64,000 nt of DNA from Zoogloeaceae bacterium G21618-S1 (GTDB lineage Bacteria > Pseudomonadota > Gammaproteobacteria > Burkholderiales > Rhodocyclaceae): NCBI GenBank assembly GCA_027214125.1, contig JAPWHF010000010.1:124001-188000 (forward strand), read 5' to 3'. This document shows, piece after piece, positions 39,941 through 49,963 of this stretch (positions are counted from its first letter, which is position 1; every line of letters begins with the position of its first letter). Both the position numbers and the translations under genes were made by a program. The notes under the pieces were generated by a model. That model made no database searches. It saw only the letters and a program-made list of their open reading frames with translations, and was not told the DNA's origin.

Positions 39941-42055
39941 TCAAAAGTGCAGCGTCCCGACGATCAGTGCGGTGCGGCCCGGCAGCGGATAGTCGTCTTG
40001 CTGACCAGGCGATTGGCTGGGCTCATAGGCCTTGGCGTCGGCAACGTTGTTGACCGCCAAGGACAGATCCATATTTTTGAAGACGTTTTCGGCGCGTAGC
40101 GCGATGTCGAGGAGGACGTAGTCGGAGATCGGATCGCGTGTATCCGGCGTTTCGTTCGGACGGGCTGGTTCGCGGCTGCGGTCAGCGACCCAGCTCAGGC
40201 GCGGCGTGATCACGAGCTTGTCCGAGAGGCGCCAGTCGGCGCGCAGGTAGGCGGTTTGTCGTGGCGCATTGCCGGGCGACTTTCCGGTTTCGCGGTCGCG
40301 GCTGTACTGGTAGGCATAGTAGCCGCTGAACTTGAGTGTCGGGTTGGCCCGCCAACTGAATTCCAGCTCGAGGCCCTTGCCGTCCACTCGGCCGGTGTTC
40401 TGCGCCGTTGCGCCGGTGGTCGGGTCGGCATTGGGTGTCTGACGCAGCGTGTCGCGGATCGTGTAGTGGAACAGGTTGGCCGACAGCGTGGTGTCCTGGT
40501 CGGGCTGCCAGGTCATGGCCGCTTCCCAGGTCTCCATCTTTTCCGGATTGACATCCGGATTGCCCAATGCGACCGGGTTATTGACGTTGTATTGCTCGAC
40601 GAAGGACGGGGCGCGGAAGGCGCGGCCGTAAAGCAGCTTGGCGCTGACCGTGTAGCCGGCGTCCCAGACCAGGGCCAGGCGCGGATTGGTGGTGTGGCCG
40701 AAATCGGAGTAAGCGTCGTGGCGCACGCCCGATGTCAGGGTCCAGTTGCGCGACAGGCTCCATTCGTCCTGGGCATAGAGGTAGCGGTTGTGGCGGGTGT
40801 GCGGGCGCATGAAGGCGTCCGCGGCGTCGACCTCGGTGAGGCCCGTGGGTAGCGGTGTCGGCACATAGCCCGTGCCGGGGACATAGGTGAATTGATAGTT
40901 CTTGGTTTCACGCACCTTGTACAGATCGAGTTTCTGGTAGCCGGCCCCGAAGCGCATGCGGTGGTCCGCCAGACCGGAATAGACGGCGGCGGCCGATAGC
41001 CCGCCGTGGCGCTCCCACTTGTCTGGCTGGCCCAGCATGCCCTGCGGGAAGGCGCCGCCAAAGGCGCCAGGCGGGAACAGCTGGATATCGGAGAAATCCT
41101 TCATGTGCAGGAAATTGGCCTGCACCGTGACGTCCCAGTCGGGCGCCAAATCCTGCGGATGCCAGGTCAGGTCGGTGGTCCAGCGCTGATTGCGCCCACG
41201 GCCGGCCGGATCCACTGCATTGGCCACACCGGCACCCATGCCCACGTCCTGGTAATCCTTCAAGGCGGCACGCAACTGCCAATCGCCCATGACCATGTCT
41301 ACTGCCAGGTCGAGACCTTCGCGACCGCGGGAGAGTGGACCAGGGGCTAGCGAGGCATGGGTGTTGAGTTGGGTGTCGATGCCGGTCTGGGCATCGTAGG
41401 AGATTGTCTGGTCGTCGCCGTCGGTCTTTTGCCAGCCGACATAGAACCCGAGCTTGATCGGCCCGGCCGTGCCCGCGTGATTGAGCCAGACGTCACGCGT
41501 ATTGAAGCTGCCGGTGCGCAGCCCCATGTCCGTTCCCTGCCAGTCGGTGGGACTGCGTGTAATGACGTTGATGACGCCGGTGAACGCATCGGCGCCGTAG
41601 AGTGCGCTGCCGGGGCCGCGGATGATCTCGATTCGCTCGATGTTGTCGACCGGCATGCCGCCCCAAACGCTGCCGCGGTCGCCGGCGAAGATACTGGTCA
41701 TCGGGATGCCGTTGATCAGCAGCAGCACCTGCGGATTGTATTGAGAGAAGTTGCCGCGAAAGCTATAGATGGGGTTGAAGACCAGGCTGGAGCGGGCGAC
41801 ATGAAGCCCAGGCACGCCGGCGAGCGCTTCATCCAGATCCCGTGCGCCCAGCGCGACGATGTCTTCGCGTGTGACCACGCTGGCGACCGCAGGCGCGCGT
41901 CTGAGCGGCTGGCGGTTGCCCGTGGCAATGCTGACGAAGTCTTTGCCGCCATAGGCGGCGAGCAGATCCGGATCGGCAAAAGCGTTGTCAGCGGCAACGG
42001 TGCTGTCTGCCCAAACGATGGAGCACGCGACAATCAACGCGCGAACATTTTTCAT
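39941..42055 (-). CDS. TonB-dependent outer-membrane receptor
   Basis: The 704-residue protein has a signal peptide (MKNVRALIVACSIVWADSTV, cleavage near AA) and a plug domain with APAVASVVTREDIVALGARDL and RIEIIRGPGSALYGADAF. A 22-strand beta-barrel ends in GRTALIVGTLHF with a terminal Phe. The N-terminal TonB box is not obvious, and there is no sigma-regulator (STN) domain. Receptors of this kind (CirA/BtuB-like) bring in siderophores, vitamins or other ligands. The ATG at 42055 is chosen because the signal peptide starts there. It lies 85 nt after the citrate-synthase-like genes and may share their transcript. Confidence 0.92.
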   Translation of the reverse strand: MKNVRALIVACSIVWADSTVAADNAFADPDLLAAYGGKDFVSIATGNRQPLRRAPAVASVVTREDIVALGARDLDEALAGVPGLHVARSSLVFNPIYSFRGNFSQYNPQVLLLINGIPMTSIFAGDRGSVWGGMPVDNIERIEIIRGPGSALYGADAFTGVINVITRSPTDWQGTDMGLRTGSFNTRDVWLNHAGTAGPIKLGFYVGWQKTDGDDQTISYDAQTGIDTQLNTHASLAPGPLSRGREGLDLAVDMVMGDWQLRAALKDYQDVGMGAGVANAVDPAGRGRNQRWTTDLTWHPQDLAPDWDVTVQANFLHMKDFSDIQLFPPGAFGGAFPQGMLGQPDKWERHGGLSAAAVYSGLADHRMRFGAGYQKLDLYKVRETKNYQFTYVPGTGYVPTPLPTGLTEVDAADAFMRPHTRHNRYLYAQDEWSLSRNWTLTSGVRHDAYSDFGHTTNPRLALVWDAGYTVSAKLLYGRAFRAPSFVEQYNVNNPVALGNPDVNPEKMETWEAAMTWQPDQDTTLSANLFHYTIRDTLRQTPNADPTTGATAQNTGRVDGKGLELEFSWRANPTLKFSGYYAYQYSRDRETGKSPGNAPRQTAYLRADWRLSDKLVITPRLSWVADRSREPARPNETPDTRDPISDYVLLDIALRAENVFKNMDLSLAVNNVADAKAYEPSQSPGQQDDYPLPGRTALIVGTLHF

Positions 42056-42139
42056 GCAAACCCCGAAGCGGCACACGTAGCGAACGTTATATGTCTTTTT
42101 CATTCGCGAGCCAAGTCGGAATTACCGGAGAATTTCCTG

Positions 42140-42964
42140 TCAGTTCTCAGGATGTACGGATTCGCTCGGCCATGGGCGCGGAATTTGACCGTCATATTTT
42201 AGTGCGTTGACGGGAATCGGGAACAGTCCGCCTGCGGGTTCCTGATTGTGTTCCTTCCATACAGGTGGCATGCCGCCGAGAAAGATCGTGGCCAAAATGC
42301 ACTCGTAGTCGTCGCGTGTCACGCCAATGTCGAGGTGGATGGCCGAGCACAGTGCGGCGTAGTTCATGCGCATGCGCCAGCGCCCTTCGGCGAGCAACGC
42401 TTCTAGGCGGAAAGCAGTACGCACATGCGGGCCGTCGGCGAGCCCCAGCGCCCGCGCCTTGGCCAGGGTGGGGGCAATGCGCTCGTCCTCGGCAACCACC
42501 GGTCGGCCGTAGCCGCCGAGACGCCGCTCGCGGCGCAGCTTGGTGGTCGCCGCCTGCAGAAGCGTCTCGTCCGTGTCGGCGACATGTTCCCCAATGAAGT
42601 CGAAGGCCGCCAGACATGGGCCCAGGCCGTAGATGTCCGCATCGGTCACAGCGATGGCGGCACCAATGCCGAGCGCTGCGGAAGCGCGGCTCGATCCGGC
42701 GAGTGCGGCGACACGGTTGTTCCAGATGCGCGGATCGGGGTAGCTGGTGTAAGTCCACAGCGCTTCGAGCAGGTCAACTTCGCGTTCGGCGAACTGGCGT
42801 CCAGTCAGCGAGAACAGGTAGAGATCGAACCAGCGTTTATCCACCGCGAATTCGTGCAGGTCGTGGCCGCGAACGCGCGCGCTGTGTCCCGGGAAAAAGC
42901 CGCCCAAGCGGGTCGTCACCTGGCCGATGCGGGCTTCATAGTCTTTCGGGTCGATGCGGCTCAT
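42140..42964 (-). CDS. Citrate-synthase-fold protein with degraded active site (subunit A)
   Basis: The 274-residue protein aligns by eye with the later part of citryl-CoA lyase/citrate synthase: SSRASAALGIGAAIAVTDAD, GYGRPVVAEDERIAPTLAKA (where active enzymes have GFGHP..DPRA), and MNYAALCSAIHLDIGV (where they have NVDGA). All three catalytic positions (two His and the Asp) appear changed: HGGA is YGLGP, GFGH is GYGR (residues 151-154), NVDG is NYAA. It is probably non-catalytic or acts with its neighbour. It overlaps that gene by 4 nt (ATGA). Confidence 0.75.
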   Translation of the reverse strand: MSRIDPKDYEARIGQVTTRLGGFFPGHSARVRGHDLHEFAVDKRWFDLYLFSLTGRQFAEREVDLLEALWTYTSYPDPRIWNNRVAALAGSSRASAALGIGAAIAVTDADIYGLGPCLAAFDFIGEHVADTDETLLQAATTKLRRERRLGGYGRPVVAEDERIAPTLAKARALGLADGPHVRTAFRLEALLAEGRWRMRMNYAALCSAIHLDIGVTRDDYECILATIFLGGMPPVWKEHNQEPAGGLFPIPVNALKYDGQIPRPWPSESVHPEN

Positions 42965-43725
42965 GTGCCGTCACTCCTGGTGGTGTCATTGAGGGCGAAG
43001 AACGGAAACTGCTTGTGGCTTTTGCCCGATTGCTCCATGGCGTGGGCCAGCGTGCCCGGCAAGCGCAACAACAGGAACAGCGCCTCGCCCTGTTCGGGGC
43101 TCATGCCCAGGTCGGCGAGTGCGGCCGCCGCAACGCCCGTCAGGCTCAGGCCGCAGCCGGCCGCGTCGGAGAGCGACGATTCGCGTTGGTGCAACCAGGT
43201 GAGTCGTCGCGCCAGCGACGTACGGCCGAGCGAGGCGAGGCATTCGAGAACCGACTGGGCGGTATGGCGACTCAGTGGCGAAAAGCCAGGCCACATGCCG
43301 GTGTCGTCTGCATGCTCGGTGAGCGCATCGGTCACGCGATCGAGATCCTCGCCGGTGTTCTCCCAGGCGCTCATGGCGCGGTGCAGCTCGCCCGCGCCGC
43401 CGTGGTCGCCGCTGGCGACTGCCAACGCAGCGACCAGGCTGGCGGCGGGTGGCGACCCGCCAACACCACCACACATGGCGGCATGCACCGACGGGTCGCG
43501 CGGACCCGGGTTGGCCAGTGCGACGGCGAGGCGTTCGAGCAAGGTCGCCTGTTCCGTGCTTGGCGCTTCGCCGGTGAACAGCAGCCACAACATGTCGACC
43601 CAGCGGGCACGCGCCAGCAAATCGCCGTAGTAGTCGTAGCCGTAGAGGCGGACGTTCTGCCCGAGAAAGGGCGATCTCGGATCCGGTGTTTCGTCCCAGA
43701 TGCGGGTGTGGATGAGCTCGCTCAT
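42961..43725 (-). CDS. Citrate-synthase-fold protein retaining one catalytic His (subunit B)
   Basis: The 254-residue protein starts with LYGYDYYGDLLARARWVDML, typical of the citrate-synthase/citryl-CoA lyase N-terminus. It keeps GDHGGAGELHRAM, matching the HGGANE motif with H108. The second His motif reads GFSPLS rather than GFGH, and the Asp motif reads SLTGVA rather than NVDGA. Late residues LRLPGTLAHAMEQ are well conserved in the family. It overlaps both neighbours by ATGA, so the ThDP enzyme, B and A are made together, perhaps as one complex. The longer frame to 44928 lies over the ThDP gene and is rejected. Confidence 0.78.
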   Translation of the reverse strand: MSELIHTRIWDETPDPRSPFLGQNVRLYGYDYYGDLLARARWVDMLWLLFTGEAPSTEQATLLERLAVALANPGPRDPSVHAAMCGGVGGSPPAASLVAALAVASGDHGGAGELHRAMSAWENTGEDLDRVTDALTEHADDTGMWPGFSPLSRHTAQSVLECLASLGRTSLARRLTWLHQRESSLSDAAGCGLSLTGVAAAALADLGMSPEQGEALFLLLRLPGTLAHAMEQSGKSHKQFPFFALNDTTRSDGT

Positions 43726-45512
43726 TGCACTGTCCCCAGGGCTTCGAGGCGCATGCGGATGGGGGGCTCCTGCTCGGCGTCGATGCGTACGTCGAGCAGG
43801 GTGGGGCCGTTGTGTGAGAGCAGGCTGACCAGGTCGAGGGCGGCCAGTTCGGCTTCCGAGGTGACGGCGATGCCGTCGATGCCCAGTGCGCGGGCCTGAG
43901 CGGCGAAGTCGATGGTTGGCAGATGGAAGCCGATCGGTTCGGCCTTGGCCAGGCGCTGGCCGTGCTTGACCATGCCCAGCGAGGCGTCGTTGAGCACCAC
44001 AAACAGCACCGGCAGGCGCTCGGTCTGGGCAACGGTGATTTCCTGGCCGCTCATCAGATAGCTGCCGTCGCCGGTGAGGCACACCACGGGCCGGCCGCGC
44101 CGGGCCAGTGCGACGCCGATGGAACAGCTGATCGCCCATGCCATCGGGGCGAAGTCCATCAGCACACGCAGCCAGCTGGCGGTCGGGTTGCGCTGGTAGT
44201 GCGCGCCTGCGGGTGCTTCGGTACTCGCCGGGCGGTGGCGGCGGCAGTTCAGCTCCAGATGGTGGATGGCCCAGGCCGTGCTGTTGCCGGGGTCGGCGAC
44301 GAAATTGACGGTTGGCGGGCAACGCTCGGAGAGCACTTCCATCAACACCTGCGGACGCACGCCCGGCGCGATCTGGGCCGGCGTGGCCGGCAGGCGCGAG
44401 CTCATCACCGGCGCTGCCGGCAGTGGCGTACGGGCTTGTGCCGTGTCCATCGCCAGCAGGCGGCGGGCGACGCTGGCCGGATTGCCCGACACCTGCAGGC
44501 GCGCCATCGACGAGCGCTGCAGGTGCTCGGTGCGACCGTCGATGTGGATCAGGCGGTCGTTGAGCAGAACCTCGCTCCAGCCGGCGCTGGTCCATTCGCC
44601 CAGGCTCACGCCAACCGCGACGATCAGGTCGGGGTCGGCCGCCAGCAGTTCGCGGGCCTGGCGATGGCCGGCAAAGCCGAAGACGCCGTGATACAGCGGG
44701 TGGGCGGGGTTCACGAAGCCTTTGGCATCGGGCGTGGTGACAAAGGGCGCGCCATGGCGTTCGATGAGCTGCAGGAACAGGTCCACCGCGCCACCACTGC
44801 CGCTGCCGAGCAGGAACACCGGGCGCTGCGCCGTGTCGAGCGCCTCGAAGACGGACAGCACGGCGTCTTCGTCCACCAGCGCGGGGGCTTTCAGCATGCG
44901 CCTGAGCCCCTTGGCCGGCCCCTGCCATTCGACGGGGGCGGGAGTGCGCTGGATATCTACCGGAATGGTCAAATGGGCGGCGCCGCGGTTCTGAAAGGCG
45001 TAGGCCAGTGCGCTGACGATCTTCGGCTCAGCCTGTTCTGGGTGGGATAGCAGTGTGTTGTAGCCGGTGCAGTGGCGGAACATGCCCAGGGTGTTGACGC
45101 CGGTGCAGCCCGACTCCTGCAGCGCGCGTCGGCCGAAGGCGGTCAGCTTGGGCTGGCCAGTGATGGCCAGCAGTGGAATGCCGTTGTCGTGGGCGCAGGC
45201 AACGCCGGTGATCAGGTTGGTGGCGCCGGGGCCGGAGGTGGCGATGCACACGCCGAGTCGGCCGCTTTCGCGCGCGTAGCCTTCGGCCATGAAGGCGGCG
45301 CCGGATTCATGGCGTGTGGTGATGATGCGTGGGCCGTTGCGGCGGGCGCTGCGGGCCAGTGCGTTGTAGAGCGGTTCGATGGCGCCGCCGGGCACGCCGA
45401 ACACATATTCGACGCCAATCTGCTCGAGATGGGCGACGATCAGGTCGGTGATGTCGGGTTGCCGGACATTATCTTCTGCGCGCATGAGCGCGGCGGGGGT
45501 GGGGCGATCCAT
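43722..45512 (-). CDS. Thiamine-diphosphate-dependent enzyme, acetolactate-synthase-like
   Basis: The 596-residue protein has a Pyr domain with VFGVPGGAIEPLYNAL and catalytic Glu in TTRHESGAAFMAEGYA, then SGPGATNLITG. A central domain with a Rossmann-like fold follows, and then a PP domain with the Mg-ThDP motif GDGSYLMSGQEI...N. It would carboligate or decarboxylate a 2-oxo acid. I use the ATG at 45512, preceded by AAGGATGG; the frame is open to 45614. It heads an operon with two citrate-synthase-like proteins. No ilvN-like regulatory subunit is adjacent, so it is not the housekeeping acetolactate synthase. Substrate unknown. Confidence 0.86.
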   Translation of the reverse strand: MDRPTPAALMRAEDNVRQPDITDLIVAHLEQIGVEYVFGVPGGAIEPLYNALARSARRNGPRIITTRHESGAAFMAEGYARESGRLGVCIATSGPGATNLITGVACAHDNGIPLLAITGQPKLTAFGRRALQESGCTGVNTLGMFRHCTGYNTLLSHPEQAEPKIVSALAYAFQNRGAAHLTIPVDIQRTPAPVEWQGPAKGLRRMLKAPALVDEDAVLSVFEALDTAQRPVFLLGSGSGGAVDLFLQLIERHGAPFVTTPDAKGFVNPAHPLYHGVFGFAGHRQARELLAADPDLIVAVGVSLGEWTSAGWSEVLLNDRLIHIDGRTEHLQRSSMARLQVSGNPASVARRLLAMDTAQARTPLPAAPVMSSRLPATPAQIAPGVRPQVLMEVLSERCPPTVNFVADPGNSTAWAIHHLELNCRRHRPASTEAPAGAHYQRNPTASWLRVLMDFAPMAWAISCSIGVALARRGRPVVCLTGDGSYLMSGQEITVAQTERLPVLFVVLNDASLGMVKHGQRLAKAEPIGFHLPTIDFAAQARALGIDGIAVTSEAELAALDLVSLLSHNGPTLLDVRIDAEQEPPIRMRLEALGTVQ

Positions 45513-45739
45513 GCTTCCATCCTTGTGACGTATCGATTCGAGGGTGGCTCCTGTTCCTAGCCAAACGTCGTATATCCACGTCATGGAAAGAGCCCTTGTT
45601 GTTTTGCCGCGCAAGTTAGTTCAAGCACGATTCAGCGACCGTGAGTTATTCAACAAACACAACTAAAGACATATTCCGTGAGGGCTGCGGTGTGATGTTT
45701 TTGGCATGCGGGCCGCTCGGGGGACATTCCGGACGGGAT

Positions 45740-45767
45740 AAAAAAAGGGGCCGCGATCGCGGCCCCT
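45740..45767 (-). terminator. Intrinsic terminator of the DUF3683 dehydrogenase gene
   Basis: On the minus strand GGGGCCGCGATCGCGGCCCC is a perfect 20-nt palindrome followed by TTTTTTT. It lies about 45 nt after the stop at 45812. The remaining spacer 45513-45739 shows no gene and should hold the ThDP-operon promoter. Confidence 0.85.
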
Positions 45768-45811
45768 GGCGGGATGAGGTTTGAAGCGGAGGGCGCTTCA
45801 GCGGCAGGCGC

Positions 45812-48800
45812 TCACAACAGCACCCGCTCGATGCCGCCGTGGTTGGCGCGGTCGACATACTCGGGTAGCCAGTTGTCGCCGAGCAGATGCTTGGCGATCT
45901 CGACCACGATGTAGTCGGCCTCGATGCCGCCACCGTCGTTGGCGTAGCGCGTCAGGCCTTGCAGGCAGCTGGGGCAGGAGGTGAGGATCTTCACCGGTGT
46001 GCTGGCGTCGCCTTCGCGCAGCGCCGCGGCGCCCTGTTCCATTTCTTCCTGCTTGCGGAAGCGCACCTGGGTGGAGATGTCCGGCCGGGCGACGGCCAGG
46101 GTGCCCGACTCGCCGCAGCAGCGGTCGTTGAGATCGACCCGCGTGCCCATCAGCTCGTTGGCCACCTTGATGCCCGAATGGATCTTCATCGGCGTGTGGC
46201 AGGGCTCGTGGTACATGTACTTCTGACCGGTGATGCCCTCCAGCTTGACGCCTTTTTCCATCAGGTATTCATGGATGTCGATCAGGCGGCAGCCGGGGAA
46301 GATCTTGTCGAACTGATATTTCATCAGCTGATCCATGCAGGTGCCGCAGGACACCACCACCGTCTTGATGTCGAGGTAGTTGAGCGTGTTGGCGACGCGG
46401 TGGAAGAGCACCCGGTTATCGGTGGTGATCTTCTGGCCCTTGTCTTCTTCGCCGGCCGCGGTCTGCGGATAGCCGCAGCACAGGTAGCCCGGCGGCAGCA
46501 CGGTGGTGGCACCGACATGGTAGAGCATGGCCTGGGTGGCCAGGCCGACCTGGCTGAACAGGCGTTCGGAGCCGCAGCCGGGGAAGTAGAACACCGCCTC
46601 GGATTGATCGGCCTTGAGCTGCGGATTGCGGATGACGGGGATGACCTTGTCGTCCTCGATGTCCATCAGCGCGCGGCTGGTGCGTTTGGGCAGGTTGCCC
46701 GGCATGGGCTTGTTGATGAAGTGAATCACCTGCGCCTTGATCGGCGCCTTGCGCAGCGTGGCCGGCGGTTGCTTGACCTGCGACTGGATCAGGCCGAGCG
46801 ACTTGGCGGTCTTGTGCGCCCAGCGCTGCGCCTTGTAGCCCCATTCGATCATGCCCTTGCGCATCAGCTTGATCGTAGCCGGGTCCTTGACGGTGAGGAA
46901 GGCCATGGCCGCGGCCTTGCCGGGGTTGAAGGATTTCTTGCCCTGGTTGCGCAGCAGGTTGCGCATCTTGATCGACACGTCGCCGAAGTCGATGTCGACC
47001 GGACAGGGGTTCTTGCACTTGTGGCAGATGGTGCAGTGATCGGCCACGTCTTCGAACTCGGCCCAGTGCGCCAGCGACACGCCGCGGCGGGTCTGCTCCT
47101 CGTACAGGAAGGCCTCGACCAGCAGCGAGGTGGACAGGATCTTGTTGCGCGGCGAGTACATCAGGTTGGCGCGTGGCACATGCGTGGAGCACACCGGCTT
47201 GCACTTGCCGCAGCGCAGGCAGTCCTTGATGTCGTGGGCGATCTCGCCAATCTCGGTCTGTTCCATGATCAGCGATTCGTGGCCCATCAGCCCGAAGCTG
47301 GGGGTGTAGGCGCGGTCGAGGTTGGCGCCGCGCTGCAGTTTGCCGCGGTTGAAGCGGCCCTCGGGGTCGACCTTTTGCTTGTAGGTCCAGTAGTTGGCCA
47401 TCTCCGCGTCGGTGAGGAAGTCCAGCTTGGTGATGCCGATACCGTGCTCGCCGGAGATCACGCCGTCGAGCGCGCGGGCGATGGCCATGATGCGGTCCAC
47501 CGTCTCGTTGGCGGTCTGCAGCATGGCGTAGTTGTCGGAGTTGACCGGGATGTTGGTGTGCACATTGCCGTCACCGGCGTGCATGTGCAGGGCCACGAAC
47601 AGCCGGCCGCGCAGCACCTGGGCGTGGGTGGCGTCGACCTTCTCGCGTACCGGGCGGAACACGTCGCCTTCAAAAATCTTGATCAGGCGCGCGCGCAGCT
47701 CGGTCTTCCACGAGGTGCGCACCGAGTAGTCCTGCAGGCGGTGGAAGAGCACCGGATTGGCGGCGGTGTTGGTCAGCTCGCCGGCGTTAATGCCGAACTC
47801 GGCAAAGCGGGTTTCGGCCTCGGCCAGCGGGGTGTCGAGGTTGTCGAGCAGCCACTGCCAGCGCGCGCGGATGCGGGAGACGTAGTCGAGCGCGGCCTGG
47901 CGGCGATCGCCGATGATCTCGGCCGGGTCGATGTCGGCGTCCTGCGTGTGCAGCGGCAGCTCGCTCAGCAGCGTGTCGGTCAGCGCGTCGCACAGCTCGA
48001 GCTTGTTTTTGGTCGACAGCTCGATGTTGATGCGTTCGATGTGGTCGCAGTAGTCGCCCATGCGCGGCAGCGGGATGACCACGTCTTCGTTGATCTTGAA
48101 GGCGTTGGTGTGGCGCGAGATGGCCGCGGTGCGTGAGCGGTCGAGCCAGAACTTCTTGCGCTGCTCGTCGCTGACCGCGATGAAGCCCTCCGAGCCACGC
48201 GCGTTGGTCATGCGGACGACGGCCGAGGTGGCCGTCATCACGGCCTTTTCGTCCAGACCGACGATGTCGCCGACCAGGACCATCTTGGGCCGGCCGTGGC
48301 GCTTGGCCTTGGTGGTGTAGCCGACGGCCTTCACATAGCGCTCGTCGAGGTGCTCGAGGCCGGCCAGCTGCACGCCCAGGGCGTGGCCTTCGCCGCCCGG
48401 CTTGAAGTAATCGGTGATCTCGACGATGGCCGGTACCGCCTCGCGCACCTGGCCGAAGAATTCCAGACACACCGTGCGCGTGACCGGCGGCATCTTGTGC
48501 AGCACCCAGCGCGCCGCGACGATGATGCCGTCGGTGCCTTCTTTCTGCACGCCCGGCACGCCACCGAGGAACTTGTCCGTCACGTCCTTGCCCAGGCCGT
48601 CCTTGCGACAGGCCGCGCCGGGCATGGACAGCAGCTCTTCGCCCAGCGACTTGGTGCCCGAGGCGTCGAAGCGCTTGAGGCGGAAGTGCACCACGTCCTG
48701 CTCGTGGATCTTGCCGAAGTTGTGGTCGAGACGCTCGACCTCCAGCCAGTTGCCGTCCGGCGTGACCATTTTCCACCACGCCAGGTTGTCGAGCGCAGTA

Positions 48801-49702
48801 CCCCACAGCACGGCTTTCTTGCCGCCGGCGTTCATGGCCACGTTGCCGCCAATACACGATGCGGAGGCGGAGGTCGGGTCGACCGCAAACACCCGGCCAG
48901 CCGCACTGGCCGCTTCGGCCACGCGCGCGGTGACCACGCCGGCGCTGGTGCGGATGGTGGCGTAGGGTTCGGCCATCGGGCCATCCAGGCCCGGCAGCAC
49001 GGTCTCTTCGACCTTGCCGATGTCGATCAGCTTTTCGGTGTTGATGACCACCGAGCGCGCATCGAGCGGCACGGCGCCGCCGGTGTAGCCGGTGCCACCC
49101 CCACGCGGGATGATGGTCAGACCGAGTTCGATACAGTCACGCACCAGATGGCCGATTTCGGCCTCGGTGTCGGGGTAGAGCACCACGAAGGGGTACTCGA
49201 CTCGCCAGTCGGTGGCGTCGGTCACATGCGAGACGCGCGCATGGCCGTCAAAGCAGATGTTGTCCTTGCGGGTGTGACGCGTCAGCACCCGGGTGGCCTG
49301 GCGGCGCAGGTCAATGGTTTCTTCGAACTGCAACTCAAACTGGGCGACCGCCTCGCGTGCCGCGCGCACCAGCAGTTCGACCTTCTCGCTGCGGTCTTGA
49401 TCTTCGGACTGCGAATCGAGGCGTCGCTTGTCGATCTCGTTCAGGCGGTGACGCAGGGCCCCCACCAAGGCGCCGCGCCGGTCGCGGTTGCCGAGCAGGT
49501 CGTCCATCAGGTAGGGGTTGCGTTGCACCACCCAGATGTCGCCGAGTACCTCGTAGAGCATGCGGGCCGAGCGGCCGGTGACACGCTCGCTGCGCAGCGC
49601 GTCGAGCACCTGCCAGCTCTCTTCACCGAGCAGGCGGATCACGATCTCGCGGTCGGAGAACGAGGTGTAGTTATAGGGGATCTCTCGCAGGCGCTGGGTC
49701 AT
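45812..49702 (-). CDS. DUF3683 / FAD-binding / Fe-S oxidoreductase fusion, D-lactate dehydrogenase-like
   Basis: The 1296-residue fusion has an N-terminal DUF3683 (about 1-110), a PCMH FAD domain with [16 protein letters not shown] (about 225), a GlcD-like C-terminal FAD domain, and two 4Fe-4S clusters ([17 protein letters not shown] and [16 protein letters not shown]). Two CCG domains follow ([14 protein letters not shown] with [35 protein letters not shown]). This joins GlcD, GlcF and heterodisulfide-reductase-like parts in one chain. Such proteins oxidise D-lactate or another 2-hydroxy acid and pass electrons to quinone; substrate here is inferred. It is transcribed alone and ends in a strong terminator. 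Confidence 0.9.
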   Translation of the reverse strand: MTQRLREIPYNYTSFSDREIVIRLLGEESWQVLDALRSERVTGRSARMLYEVLGDIWVVQRNPYLMDDLLGNRDRRGALVGALRHRLNEIDKRRLDSQSEDQDRSEKVELLVRAAREAVAQFELQFEETIDLRRQATRVLTRHTRKDNICFDGHARVSHVTDATDWRVEYPFVVLYPDTEAEIGHLVRDCIELGLTIIPRGGGTGYTGGAVPLDARSVVINTEKLIDIGKVEETVLPGLDGPMAEPYATIRTSAGVVTARVAEAASAAGRVFAVDPTSASASCIGGNVAMNAGGKKAVLWGTALDNLAWWKMVTPDGNWLEVERLDHNFGKIHEQDVVHFRLKRFDASGTKSLGEELLSMPGAACRKDGLGKDVTDKFLGGVPGVQKEGTDGIIVAARWVLHKMPPVTRTVCLEFFGQVREAVPAIVEITDYFKPGGEGHALGVQLAGLEHLDERYVKAVGYTTKAKRHGRPKMVLVGDIVGLDEKAVMTATSAVVRMTNARGSEGFIAVSDEQRKKFWLDRSRTAAISRHTNAFKINEDVVIPLPRMGDYCDHIERINIELSTKNKLELCDALTDTLLSELPLHTQDADIDPAEIIGDRRQAALDYVSRIRARWQWLLDNLDTPLAEAETRFAEFGINAGELTNTAANPVLFHRLQDYSVRTSWKTELRARLIKIFEGDVFRPVREKVDATHAQVLRGRLFVALHMHAGDGNVHTNIPVNSDNYAMLQTANETVDRIMAIARALDGVISGEHGIGITKLDFLTDAEMANYWTYKQKVDPEGRFNRGKLQRGANLDRAYTPSFGLMGHESLIMEQTEIGEIAHDIKDCLRCGKCKPVCSTHVPRANLMYSPRNKILSTSLLVEAFLYEEQTRRGVSLAHWAEFEDVADHCTICHKCKNPCPVDIDFGDVSIKMRNLLRNQGKKSFNPGKAAAMAFLTVKDPATIKLMRKGMIEWGYKAQRWAHKTAKSLGLIQSQVKQPPATLRKAPIKAQVIHFINKPMPGNLPKRTSRALMDIEDDKVIPVIRNPQLKADQSEAVFYFPGCGSERLFSQVGLATQAMLYHVGATTVLPPGYLCCGYPQTAAGEEDKGQKITTDNRVLFHRVANTLNYLDIKTVVVSCGTCMDQLMKYQFDKIFPGCRLIDIHEYLMEKGVKLEGITGQKYMYHEPCHTPMKIHSGIKVANELMGTRVDLNDRCCGESGTLAVARPDISTQVRFRKQEEMEQGAAALREGDASTPVKILTSCPSCLQGLTRYANDGGGIEADYIVVEIAKHLLGDNWLPEYVDRANHGGIERVLL

Positions 49703-49963
49703 CGGCGTGTCTTGCGGTTGCGTTGGGGGAAACGATGCATTCTATCGAACTGCGGTGCACCATGCAGCCCCAATGAAAAACCCTGAGCGCAACAAGGCTT
49801 TGATTTTCGGCGCTTATCTGCCCGGCGATCATGGCCTGGCCTCCTGTTCCCGGCGGCGCGTGCGTGTTTAGCAAATTTTGAAGCTTTGCTGATGCAACTC
49901 TTAAGAGCGGCGCGCCGGGCGGCTTCGTAAGCTGGCCTCTCGAATCAATCGATGGAGTCCAGC

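Noticed and set aside
43726-44928. N-terminal extension of the citrate-synthase-like protein B
   Set aside because: It lies over the ThDP gene in another frame, as Arg/Pro-rich sequence; MSELIHTRIW at 43725 is the natural start.
45887-48136. 749-residue open frame on the plus strand
   Set aside because: Complement of the DUF3683 dehydrogenase, with biased composition and no recognisable motif.
49886-49905. CTCTTAAGAG palindrome before the cytochrome c gene as a PmrA-like site
   Set aside because: Only a single CTTAAG core is present, with no second half-site at 11-bp phase.
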